Assembly (NCBI GenBank): GCA_037074765.1
Contig: JBAMDO010000093.1
Location: 1-64,000 of the forward strand
Direction: 5' to 3'
DNA: 64,000 bases
Source of the DNA: Mansonella perstans
Lineage: Eukaryota; Nematoda; Chromadorea; Rhabditida; Onchocercidae
Under the pieces are notes generated by a model. The model had not been told where the DNA came from. It did no database searches and saw only the letters and a list, made by a program, of their open reading frames with translations. Below are positions 12,911-24,900 of this stretch, piece after piece. The position numbers and the translations under genes are program-made. Positions within the stretch are counted from its first letter, which is position 1; each line of letters opens with the position of its first letter.

Positions 12911-12912
12911 AG
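12911..12912 (+). promoter_or_regulatory. Probable spliced-leader acceptor of DR1
   Basis: The sequence TTTTGCAG ends 3 bases before the ATG at 12916, which is typical trans-splice spacing. A second AG at 12871-12872 is an alternative. Confidence 0.55.
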
Positions 12913-12915
12913 TTA

Positions 12916-15349
12916 ATGGGTGATGAAGATAGCGAAGTTGGCCTACCTCAGAAGGGCCTAAATATGATTATCAAAGATGTGATACCGGAGATGAGGGTAG
13001 CCAATGAATCACGTGAGCTACTGAATGCTTGTTGTGTGGAGTTCGTTAGGCACGTGTCACGTGAGGCGCAACGTATTTCAGCAGACGACCAGCGCAAAAC
13101 AATTTATCATGAACATGTTCAAAAAGGTTGGTGTTTTTTGCACAGATAGAGAAAGAGTGGTTGATTGCGGTCTGGAATTTTAATTTTTGGGTCGAATTGT
13201 TTTGCGTTTGAGAAACTTAACTTTAACTAAGGTTACACAAGGTATCAAATCGTTGCTGCAGTTATTTATACACTTGTTCATCGTATCGCAGTATTTTTTG
13301 AACTAGTTTGAAACAGGGACTGCATAGACTTAAATAAGAAAATGAAAAGTCTTTTATAAAGAAAGTAGGGAAAAGCTTGAATTTAAATCTGGAGTGATAG
13401 CACCGAAACTCATGTCATTCTCGGCATTAACTATTGCTCGACTTGATGATATGTAGAAGTAATTTTTTTGAAGTTATCGTAATTTTTGAAGTTAAAACTC
13501 ATGCGAAATACTGTTAGCATTCATCTGTAGAGCTCCATGGAAGCTTGGAGAATGAGAGTTTCTTCTATCTGTTTATCAGGGTTGCAGTTCATCCGAAAGT
13601 ACTTCGGCGGGAAATCCGAGTTTTCCACTTGCTATAAGCTGCAAAATCTCGCATTTTTCAGATTCTCCCTATTCTCTCATTACAATTATCTGGTTTTGTT
13701 CCGATTAATATTCTTCAACCCATCTTTTCCATTGACCATTCAACAATAACAATGCTCTAGTAATCTTTTCATTGCCGCTGAAAAACAGCAATAATGGACG
13801 CTCCTTTATCTTTAATATATGTGCACTATTCTATATAGAAATTACTTTTTCTTTGAAGAACTAGAATAGGATTTCCTTTTATTAATTGTTTTTCATTTTT
13901 CCTTCGATTTTATTGCACCCTTTGTTTTCTTCATTTATTTCATACATTCAGATAAATGCATTTTTTTCTTCATTATTTTACCTTATGGGAATGAAAGTTA
14001 ATATAAAAGTTAAAAAAAATTTCTGAAATCTAACTAAATCAAAAATGATTGGTTTCTTTGCATGCTCAAGATTTATTATAAAGGACTGATTGCATTTTTA
14101 CTGTATCAAATTGAAATCATTCTAAGCTTATAAGCTTACTTGTAAGCTTTTAAGCTAAAAAAACTTAGTTCCAACTTACGTAAGCTTATTTGTTAAATGG
14201 ATTATCTGCTAGAGGTCACAAAAGGAATGAATTTATTTTGTGCGAGACAACGCTTCAATGTGCATTTATTTATATGTTAACTGGCATGTATCCTTTAAAA
14301 GCATTTAAAGTAAACGCACAATAATTAGATCAATGTTCATGGAAATTTTGTGGAAAAATTAGCGAAAAAAAGAAAAAGGAGCATGAGTAATAAATTCTAA
14401 CTTTTAGACCTGTACTGATCTGTTTTTCTTGACTGACTCTCAAAAAACGGTTGATAATTTGTAGTTGTTCGTAATGTTTCATCTCCAAAAGTCAATGGAA
14501 TTCTAATAAGCTCGATGTTTTTGTATTAATCAGCGCGAATGATCCTCCATCATTTTCATCTTTACATATTTTCTAGTTTTATATCTGTAGTGAGGGGAAT
14601 ATTCTCCTAGGCATGCCTTAAACTGCCATTTTTTTTCTTTGCTCGGAGCCACAATCTTCTTTGCATTTTCCTTAATTAAAAAACAAAAACCAGAATGTAT
14701 GAAATATCATTTCCTGTTAGTCCATTAATTTTTCTTTCCAGACTCGCAAAAAGTCTGACATTTTGAAAATGTTATAATGATGTTATTACTTTTTTCAGCT
14801 CTAGTAAATTTGGCATTTCCGTATGATTACGTTGAAGCAGCGGATAGTGTACTCGGTGAGTGTAAAATAGCTGCAGAAAACAAACTGAAACGAAAAAATT
14901 TACGACTAGATAAATGTGGTATTCCAGAAGACCAATTATATTTGATGCAGCAAAAGCTAATTGAGAAGGTGTGTAAAGCTTTTATCTTGTTTTTGAAAAT
15001 TTCGGGATACTTTTAATGGGGATCAGGGAAAGTAGGCTAAATAAGAGATTTATAGCTGCAGTTTTTTTGAAAATTTTTCTAATATTTACATTCAATACAG
15101 AGGTAATTATATCAGTTTCATTATAACTTTCCTTATTTCTAATTTGTTTATGATGAGTTAAGGCTTGATGAAGGTCCTGATAGATCGACTGGTAGTTATT
15201 AAAGAGTATGTATTTAGGCACGTCAAGAACAACTGGAAGCGGAAGCAGCGGAACTAAATCGACTTCAGCAAGAAAATAGAGGGATACAACGGTCGTTAAG
15301 CGAGTTGTTGTCGAAAGATGAGGATGATGAAGATTATGATATTGCTTAA
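12916..15349 (+). CDS. DR1: DR1 / negative cofactor 2 beta (NC2-beta), histone-fold repressor
   Basis: Pairs with DRAP1 (NC2-alpha) through histone folds and binds TBP on promoter DNA, blocking TFIIA/TFIIB entry (known for the family). Exons: 12916-13126, 14799-14968, 15218-15349 (TAA); phases close, 170 aa, against 176 in human. The histone fold runs from about residue 9 to 90: GLPQKGLNMIIKDVIPEMRV, then ANESRELLNACCVEFV, then REAQRISADDQRKTI and HVQKALVNLAF. The region equivalent to human VLQECK..IPEEELL is seen as VLGECKIAAENKLKRK and GIPEDQLYLMQQKL. The Gln/Glu/Ala helix is shorter than in vertebrates and the tail is acidic (DEDDEDYDIA). An upstream in-frame extension to 12877 lacks similarity, so I chose the ATG at 12916. 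Intron 1 is 1.7 kb. ajm-1 converges from the right. Confidence 0.92.
13127..14798. other. DR1 intron 1
   Basis: A 1.7 kb intron with no exon seen inside. Its one notable feature is a cluster of palindromic TAAGCTTA units at 14123-14188. Confidence 0.75.
14123..14188. repeat. Cluster of TAAGCTTA palindromes
   Basis: TAAGCTTA occurs at 14123-14130, 14131-14138 and 14181-14188, with a partial TAAGCTT at 14143-14149 and TAAGCT at 14151-14156. The units are self-complementary, so the stretch can fold in several registers. Confidence 0.7.
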
Positions 15350-16568
15350 CTCTTTTTACCTTGCAAGAATTAATCTTTTCTAGGACTTCTTGAAATGTTC
15401 CAGTCTCAAGAATAAATGAATCTTATGATTCGTGAACTTTAATAAATTTTTGCTTTGGGACTTTTGAAGTTTTTAAGAGTTTGAATATCTAGGAACTTCT
15501 AGGATGTTTGATCTCATTTCAGGATGCATACGTTTTTGTTCAGGGAAATTGTGATTTTATTTCAGTTGTGCAGTTTCATTTTGGAAGATACATGAAGACT
15601 AAAAGTCAAAAAATTGGTCGCGAGATTGTAAATTTGAATGATAAAAAAACTTTCCCAAAATTTCTAACAAATCCTATGCATTTAAAAGTTTTGTTATCGA
15701 TCAATATATGAATAAATCAAAATCGCACTAATAAAACTCCTGCATTTGGAAAACATTTGTAGAAATTATGATAAAACTTGTGAAGTGTGTTTTGTTAACT
15801 ATATCAAAAGAACACCAAAAAAGTGTGATTTATAAAAGGCGACACTGATCAGTAGTGGAGGGAGTTTGTCTTGATTTAGGCTTGTTGCGGTCGGGAAGTG
15901 TATGAAGATCAATTAAGTATCCTTGGCACGCTCAGTGTGGAAGGCTGACAGTACGACTGTAAATCACGGTTCAAGAATTTGCTAATTGACATTTTCACTG
16001 ACTGATATAAGGCAGTATGGACTTCTGAGTTATTATGAGATCATTTCCAACATGTTTCAGGAGTGAAATTAGTATAGACGATGGCTATTCACGTTTTTCT
16101 ATTGTCTTATAATGATGGGATCCATATTAATCGGATATATTCAATTTAAATTCGAATAAAAACACTTTATTAGTTTGATTGGAAACATCGTATTAACTTT
16201 ATTGTGAATTGTATCCTCGTTACACAGCAATAAGACGTTTTATCGTCTGCAGGGGAAAACATAGAAAGTAAAGCGATACTTTGCATCATGCTTAATTAAA
16301 AGTCAGATATTATCAGATATCACACTGAAAATAACAGCGTTAAGCTTAAATTCAAATGGAATGAAATAATAAGTAAAAATAAACTATAATTTTGGAATTA
16401 TAAGTGAGCATTTCAAACGGTGATATTTAAATCAGTCATCATTTATGACTAATAAACAATATGTGATGAGATCGACTCTTTTTTATTTTTTTTGGGCTAT
16501 GAGCAAGGACATCGAGGTCTGTCGTCTGTGTTCAGATGTATTGTATACATGTGCATCTTTATTCATTG
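15350..16568. other. Convergent gap between DR1 and ajm-1
   Basis: 3' flanks of both genes. AATAAA hexamers at 15411-15416 and 15441-15446 lie 60-100 bases after the DR1 stop and probably direct its polyadenylation. On the minus strand AATAAA (plus TTTATT at 16558-16563) lies just after the ajm-1 stop, with another near 16480. The open frame at 15508-15711 has no recognisable protein. Confidence 0.55.
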
Positions 16569-18933
16569 CTAAACTTCAGTCGGCACCGCGGAACCGAACT
16601 CGTTAGATTGTGTAAAATCAATATTTCCTTGTTCAAATTGTTGTTGCGGAGATAGCGACGGCTGTCGTTGATACTCTAATGATGATAACGTTCTCCCAAT
16701 AACTACTGGCTCAGGTGGTGGCGTGTGGGGACACTGTTCAATGTCGGCAATGATACTGACACTGAGGATGAATTTATCACTGCAATGAAATATATTACAT
16801 TTACAATGAAACTGACTGGAGATTCATACGTTTAACAGCATTGAAAAATTCTTCTTTTTTCTTCTGTTTTCTATTTCTTATACTTTGACTAAATCGGATT
16901 CCTTAACAGTTTCACTAAATTTGAATCCCGACTAGTTGAAATAAATTATTTAAACAACCAGCTAGAAACTCTTTTAGTTAAATGAATAAAAAACTAATAA
17001 ACCAACGTTGGATTATATTGACGGCATAAAGTAATTAACGATGGTTCCTTCCGTTCTACAATTAGTGCTGCAATGGTGTAATAATGGAGTAATTTGTTGA
17101 GCTGAAAATTTGCCACTGCTCGCCAGCCATCCGTTATATAATTTTGTGCGATGTGAACCGAATTGATCCTCATATTAACAGAACCACGACCGAGTGCTGA
17201 GTAACCATCACGTGCTACTTTTGACATGTAAAACTGAGCTTCCGGATCTTTGCGTACCTTGAAAAGATCATCCAGTACTTGTTGTACTCATATGTCGATA
17301 TGATCCAACAATTCGCAAGAGCTGTTTGCTCGACAAACAAACTATTATTTATTTACCCTCATGATAACTTCCTTGCAGAGAGTATTAATCCTTGAAAAGG
17401 AACAAATTTCACGGTGCTTTGACCAGTCATACTCGCGACATTGACGACTACAGTAATACGTGTAGCAGTGCTTGCATGATATGTACTGCATTCGAGCTTC
17501 CGCCAGTTCTCTTGTTTGATGACACCGTATGCACTGTATATATAGTCGTTCGTTCTGCAACGATTTATTTTCATGAAATGAATATTTAGAGAAATTTAAT
17601 CCAAAAGGTTGAAGGAATTCTTTTCCTCAACCACTACGATATGAGATATGACAAAGTTGTCCAATAAGCTTTACCAGTGTAATACGGATCGAGGATAGCT
17701 AATAAGAAACTTGAAGCATTCTCCTGACACTGAAAGCCATCTTTCTCCTCTGCAATTTCAATTTAAAACTGCTTCTTGACTGGAAGCAAAACAGGAGAAA
17801 TTGGATCAGAGAGTATGCTAACTACTTCTTAATTTATTTTTATTGCTAGAAAAACCTGAAGAAGAGCTTCGGCTTCATATGGATCTCGCACTAGTTGTTG
17901 CATCAGTTCATTGCTTCTGACATAGATTCCGGACTTTCGTAATTGTTCATCTTCAATAATTCCTCCTTCCAAGAGACTAAAATAAAAATTAAAAAATTCC
18001 CATATATCCCAAAAATGATAAGAGTGAAAATGGAAATAACCATTCTCTGAAACAAGAAATAAATTTTTCGACATAACTATTCTGAATAAAATATAATTTT
18101 TTTCCAGCAAAAATGAGAAACATTAGATGATATAGTCATCAGTCATTATTTGAGAAACATTTAGGTAAACAAATGGGAAAATGAATATGCTCACAAAGTT
18201 AAAGTAACAAATGTCTATACAAGAACTCTCAAGACTCATTAAGCATTTACTGAAAACGGGAGTATTTAATAAAACCGTTTTAAATACGTGTTAGTTGTTG
18301 AATCATACGATTGTTCTGATTGATGCGATAGTTATATTCTACAGTAACAGAATTTCTTAATGAGCAAACAAGACGAATAACATGTAAGTACAAGACAACC
18401 TTATTTCACTCTTTGATGATGATGGTTTTGTACGCTGGAAAATGGAATCCAGCACTTCTTCGATTGTGACACGTCCATAAAACTGTTGTAAATATGTGTC
18501 TGAAATTAGAAATTTTGAACATATCAATGAAATAGATGGTTTGAGCTTGAATGTCAAGCCCAAATAATTTGTGCAACTGTTATGCACGCTGAAAAATTGA
18601 CACACAATTCCTGAAAAAAAACTAGTGATTGTCTTCAACTAGAATAGTTGTCACACATTAGTATGTTTAGGATTCAATAGAGAAATGTTTACCATTGTGG
18701 GAGGAAGACAATCTGTTTGATCCAACAAATGTATCTGCTACTTCCACCATTCGAGAATGCCTTTAATTTGAGTTCATTATTAAACATTTTTGCTACATTT
18801 TTTCAGTGACATGCTAAAACGACATAAAGGAAACTTACCGATCACCTGTTATATTCCAATTGGAAGGTACTGCAGTTACTGTGTAACCGGGTAATTGCTT
18901 AATGGTAAGTTCTTTTTCATCATTCATTGGCAC
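16569..18933 (-). CDS. ajm-1: ajm-1 C-terminal domain with MYND-type zinc finger and PDZ ligand (8 exons)
   Basis: Exons 18839-18933, 18693-18760, 18400-18499, 17856-17976, 17711-17779, 17357-17554, 17007-17257, 16569-16779; about 370 aa, residues 1683-2052. It opens with [20 protein letters not shown], then [13 protein letters not shown]. Exon 17357-17554 holds a full MYND spacing: CIRC, then CKHC, YYCSRQC, then DWSKHREIC, i.e. CxxC..CxxC..C-x3-C..H-x3-C. The next exon (from [18 protein letters not shown]) is well-folded-looking sequence ending CRQYNPTDKF. The protein ends SAVPTEV-stop, a class I PDZ ligand pattern (T-x-V). Taken alone this could pass for a small MYND protein, but 18839-18933 has no start and is fed in phase from exon 21274-21733. 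Confidence 0.82.
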
Positions 18934-21900
18934 CTATTGAATATAATTTTATCAAAAAATAATAAAGGATGTGCAAAGAACTATTTCTTAAACACTTAAA
19001 CATTTAAGAAGCATCCTCTAAATTAATCTCCTGTAGTTCAGCATAGAGAAAAAGCACGCGAGTGATACATCCTACATGTTCAATAACTACTTATAAGAAA
19101 TTTTTGAAAAACAAATTATTTCATTTACTTTTCTGAGGAACTTTCCAAAAAATGAATAATAAAATCTCAATATTAAAACAAACCAAGCACGTCGAATCTC
19201 GCTCATTAGAAAGAGAACTGTCTTCTTGCTCCTGAAGAAAATTAAAGAAAGATTCTCGTTCTTCAATTTATAAAAATTTTCCTGATTAAATAGTTGTTTC
19301 AATTCAGTTGAACTGAGTTCAAAGGGAAAATTCACATATATATATTATATATCTTTTTGCATCTCATCTTGTCTAGTTTACTTGAAATTCGAAATAACAA
19401 AAAGTACCCTTTGACTAGAAGAGCACCTGAATCAATAGAAATTAACAAACTGAGTCTATTTTTAATGAAAGCTTTATTTCTTTTTGGTGACTATTCAGTA
19501 AGCTCCCTGATTTTGATCTAACCATTTCGTTAGTCTCTGGTTTCATACGCTTTGTTTTATTTAAATTTAAACTCATTCAGACGACAAAATTATCGTCTTC
19601 TCAATGCAGTGAACGTTCATCTGATTTCTGGTGGATGATGAGTCGATAGAGAACCGAATTTTCATCACTGAATAAACTTCTTAGACGGATTCATATGATC
19701 AGATCACTCTGACCAGCAATAGGTATTATTGTTATTTATTATAGTACAAAAATGAACATTTCCATTTACCCATTCTAAAATCTTTATATCATTCCGAAAT
19801 GGAAATTCGTCAAAGTCATTTTGTCCAAAATCAGAAACGAGATACAGACGGATGAAGCATGCAAGAAGGGTTAAAGAAAGCAGAAGGTGAATAGCGGTAT
19901 GACAAATAAAACTTTTATTACCAACAAACAAAAAATTAGATAGTTTAAATTCATAAACAAAACAATGCAGCTTTGGAAAACAACTCCTTCATGAACATCA
20001 TGGTTCGACGCAACACGTCAGCACATTTTTCGTTCTCGACCTCAAAATCTGTTTCGTCAAGAAAAGACGAAACTGCATTAGGCCAAAATAATCGGAATGT
20101 ACAAGATCAAGCTGTGCTATATTTAAATTAAAAATTTACAAAAATGACCATAAAAAATTGATACAGTATCATCTTGGCATAACCAGCAAAAACAGAAATA
20201 AGAAGGTAGCAATCTTGAACTGAAAGCTGCCGAAACAGACTAAAACCGAAATGAATAAATAGGCCTCGATTATGAGAAACGAATGAAATTTGAATACGTC
20301 AAATTGAAAGTGTTGGCACTGCTGGAACATAGTTATTGCATGGATTTATACATCACTGTCAATGATAAAGAAAGGAAAATGCATATTAGGATGAAAGTTT
20401 TTAAGAGAGGAGTTTATAAGCTGAGAAAATGCGAGCAATTGCAATTAAGCAACGGAAACGAAATCACAGAACACAGAAAAAATTTAAAAATTTTAAAATA
20501 TATACATTCTGTGATATAAAGATTTTCACACGACTTGAAGCAATTCAGAAATTTCTTCAGCTTTAATCTTTTAAAACAGCAAATTCAAATATGCATAAAA
20601 GATATTCATTTTCGTATTCCTCAAAAAAACTTCTTGTTATTTAATGTGGGACGTTTCCCAACAGTACGTATTGGGCGGTTTTTAGTAAACTTCTTGGACG
20701 AGAAACCCCATAATTTATCCGCAAATAGAAGTCCTCAATTAATCAAGAAAAAAATTACTCACAATTTTTAATTTCAAGATTCTGACACTTGATGCAAATC
20801 TTTCAACAATAAATGAAGAATACGACCATGAAAAGGAAAATAACAAAAGAAGGCAACCAAAATTGAAATTCTGAGCAGGCGTAAATTCAAAATGCCGAAT
20901 AAGCAAGGGTAAAAGTCGAAGGAAATTCCTCTTAAAATAACAAATATATGAGAAAACTGAATTATTTTCTTCCGGAAAGAAATAAGTCTAGCAAGCGGGC
21001 TTCCAACAACATAATTTGAAATTTTTTTATTCGGCGAAATTGGTCGCCTAATCAAGGAGCCTTTTGAAGGCATTTTAGAAGGTATGTTGATTATACTGCC
21101 TTTAGCAATATAAAACTTCGGCTTCCTTCGTAGTCCTCAATAAATGAATTTCTATTCTTTCCAAGCTCACGGAACACATGCAACTTCTCGCCTTATCCCA
21201 CCTTCAGAGGTGAATTAAAACGTTAGTAAAAACACTGATGATGCCGCTTGACTCTTTATTACACAATGCAAACCTTTCGTTTATCGCTGGTGTCGACTTG
21301 ATTTAACGATGTTCGACTTCTGCGCATTTCTTCTATTTCATCTTTATACCTATCAAACATGCCGTATGGTATCATGGCGGCAGTGCCACTACTCGTCGAT
21401 GATCTTGAGATGGGAATTACTTGAGCTGGAGCACTGTATCGACCTTGTTCATGGTAGAAGGGAGTAGCATATCGAGTTTCAGATGTTTCGAACTGCGTTG
21501 TTGTTCGGATGCCATTGCAAGATACCGGTGACAAAGGAGAGAAGGAAGTACCACCCGGTGCTGGTCGTTTCTCATGACCAGTACTACGTCCTATATGTCG
21601 TTCGCGATACCAATCTGGTACGTGTAATTTTTCCGTAGACTTTCGGAACCGTAATTCATGCTCCGAAACATTTGGGGTTTTTTCGTTAAATTTCTGAAGT
21701 TCATTTTCTGGTGGCGCCGATTCTTCACGCATCCTAAATAATTTAGAAGTAAAAAAAAGCTAACGAAAATCCTTTAATGAACTTCTTTTAGTCTTTCTTA
21801 CCTATTAACTTATTAATTGGAATCGATTATCCTTTTCATATCATTTCTAATATATATCGCTCATTCATTTTCCATCATCAAATCATTAACTCACTAATTT

Positions 21901-24900
21901 CAATTAAAATTTTTAATAAGCATAACATATTGTTAAAAAAAAACCAGAAAGAGAATTTGTTTTATTTATCAATTCCATAATTAACAAATGGAAAATTTTC
22001 CGGTTAGCTTTTGCAAATTATTTCTTGAAACGACATACTTTCGATCCATCAAATAATCAGCACTTTTCGATCGGACATGTGTAATGATGCTCTGCGATAC
22101 ATCACGTCGACTAAATCGGCTGTAATCTAGCAATGAACCGGAACGATGAACATCATCCAAATTGGTCTCCTCAATCTGTAACATATCTAATGGATAGAAT
22201 AACAGATACCATATTCAACAAGTATTAGTTTAGAACGCCCGAAAATGTTCAAATTCAAAATCGAAGCTCGAATCCAAAACTAACTACCTCACACCCATAT
22301 TCTACCCTAATTGAAAAAACTTATCGCAAATGGTAAAAAAGCGTAAAAAAAAGAAAAGATTGTTAAGGGAGCGCAGCAAAAAAAAATGATTACACTCAAT
22401 TAGCCTCGTTATCCCAACTTATCTGTTATCAGCTATCAAAATCTAGTTAATCCGGAAACCAACATGCTTCGCACGCTTCATGTTAACGGAAGGCACACGA
22501 TTTTAAATATCGATCACTGATTAACTTTCAAGCATCTTTGTTCCCGAAAATTGCAAGGGTCTTAGAAATCAGTGGGAGCTTCTCTAATCTTGTTGTAATT
22601 CATTGGCTTATCTCTGACAGGAAGAATTAGGCTTGAAATCTTCAGAAGTTTTATGTAACTCAGAAGAAAGAGAAGTTGTGCATGCAGTTAGTAGCATTTA
22701 CTGTCAAGAAGATTATTTTGCTCATAAATCTGAATGGTCCATATTTTGAAGCACTCTATACTTATATGCTTCAACCGAAGTTATATATTAAAATCGATAC
22801 CGATGCATGTTGAAAATTAAATTAATGCGGTAAGGATCATAATCAACAAATGCTATACTGAACAAAATACAGCTAATAATAGCAATTTCCTACAGCAAAT
22901 GAACGTCGGTCTCTGGTTCAGATACTGTCCATCTCGAAGCATCATTGTGAAGTCTTTAAAAAATTCGTCAAATATCAAAGCATAGGGGAACTGTTGCCGA
23001 ATATGTCAGCTTGATTTAAATAACGTCAAAATGGAGATCTGTAACTTCATCGAAGAAAATCCGCCGAAAAACGCCAATAGATCTCTATTCAGTTAGAATT
23101 ACAATGAAGGAGTATGAAACGTATTGAAATGGAAAGCATAACAGCGTAGAAAATACGTCATATGTGGAACCTGTCGTTGTGCTGAAACAGTGTTACCAAT
23201 TCCGGTATCGAGGTTTGTCTCCACGTACGATGTCGAGTAGCCTCGAGCTCTGCTATACAGATTCGGCGGTGACATGCGTTGCTTGTAGGGCGTCCAGTAG
23301 CGCTCTGCTCGCTCAAACAAACGATTGTATTCCTGCCATTGGTTTGTTTTTTATTGACTAAGCAGTTCCAATTTGATTAAGCATGGAATACTTTTAGCAA
23401 ACAGAATTCTTACAAAAAAAAGTAGAAATTAACGAAAACCGTCCAGTAGTCATTTCAGGAAAGCAAATTTTAAGATTTTAATTTCTTGAGAAATCTTATC
23501 ATAAATGAACAGTGACAGCTGCCACACCTACAACATAAAACAGTAAAACAGGAACGCTGAAGCAGATCTGAATTAATCAAGAAGCGGATGCAAAGCAAAA
23601 ACATTCAAGAGAAATCACCGAATTTATTATTTTTTAAAATTCAGACTTGCTAAATGCAATTATTTTCTATCAATTTTTTAGAATCCTTTTCTTATGATTC
23701 TTTCCAAACACTTCTAAATTTTAAATGGGCCATCACCTGGCCTTCATTCCTCTCAACATCCTAAAAATCTTTGGCTCAAAGAAATTTTTTAATTTAGAAG
23801 CAAAACTTTCATTTCCACCAACACAAAAAAAATCCAGCGGAAATACCTGGTCATATGGACTAGGGCCAATGTTATTATACGGCAACTGATTTAATTCATA
23901 TTTCGAACTAAATTCACTCTTTTGGGGTTTTTGAATCGACGGTCCATGATATTCCGGTCGTGATCGTAACATGTCATCCGATGTTTGGCGAAAACGTTCG
24001 CTCACTGCGTCTAAAAATATAATTTGGATATAACTGATTGTTTGTTTATTTGCATCTAGATTCATATTTCAGGAGTTTCATTCTTAACATGAACAATGCT
24101 AAAAGTATGTCTTTTCTACTCGAAGTCCTAAATATGTGCTCTCGACTTGCTGTCGATAATAAAATTTGAAAAAGCATTTATGTTATTTTCTATTTATGTT
24201 ATTTCCTCAGTTTCTTTTTCTAAGATGTCGAGAATGATCCTTCTCAAGAAGAAAAAATATTTACAATAATACGAACGTCCCATTTTGAACTGTTTGGAAG
24301 ATCATACTCACCAGGTGCATTATTAGCATCACTTGAAAGGAAGTCTTTTCTTGCCTTCTCAAGTTTCGATCGATATCGACTTGTACGACGACTTGATGAT
24401 CGATTGAAATCATCATCATCGGCAGGACGTCGATTATACAAACGTTCACGTGTCAGCATACTTGAATCGGATCCATTTGATATACTACCCTGCATGCATC
24501 TAAAAATTTCAAAAAATTTTAATTGAAATGCAAAAAAATTAACGAGCCAACACTAGGAAATTAGGAAATTTTACACACAACTTGGATAAGTTTATGATCT
24601 GTTCATCATTTTACAATTTCAAAATATTTCACAACATTTCAGCAACTCGAGTTTCTGATACTGAAAAGATTTAGGCTTATTTCCTTCTTCTTTTTCAGCA
24701 ATGAATTCACAAATCATCATCCTTAAGTGGAAAACTTTTCATCATATTATTTAAGTTGTCTCCTGCCTTTTCTCTCGATTTACTCAATTATCTTTGCTTG
24801 TGTTATTATTTTTATCTATATATCAATTTATCAGTGAAACGAAAATATTTTTCACAAAAAAGTTCCCGATATGAATACTATCCAATATTAGTCCTTATTT

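Larger units (their letters stand above)
6893..12912. other. 6 kb gene-free region between PRIMPOL and DR1
   Basis: No exon chain was recognised on either strand. A polyadenylation signal AATAAA at 7192-7197 probably serves PRIMPOL. The region carries two minisatellites (8271-8600 and 9409-9532), a GA-rich run near 8725-8766, and two copies of a motif around CACAAATTTCTGCT about 144 bp apart (near 7752 and 7896). The remainder is AT-rich with no visible structure. Confidence 0.55.

Noticed and set aside
15840..15990. tRNA-like or structured RNA in the DR1/ajm-1 gap
   Set aside because: A GTTCAAG-like stretch is present, but no cloverleaf with paired acceptor and anticodon arms could be drawn.
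16994..18110. Stand-alone small MYND/SMYD-type gene
   Set aside because: Exons 17007-18933 have no start and connect in phase to 21274-21733. No SET domain is present.
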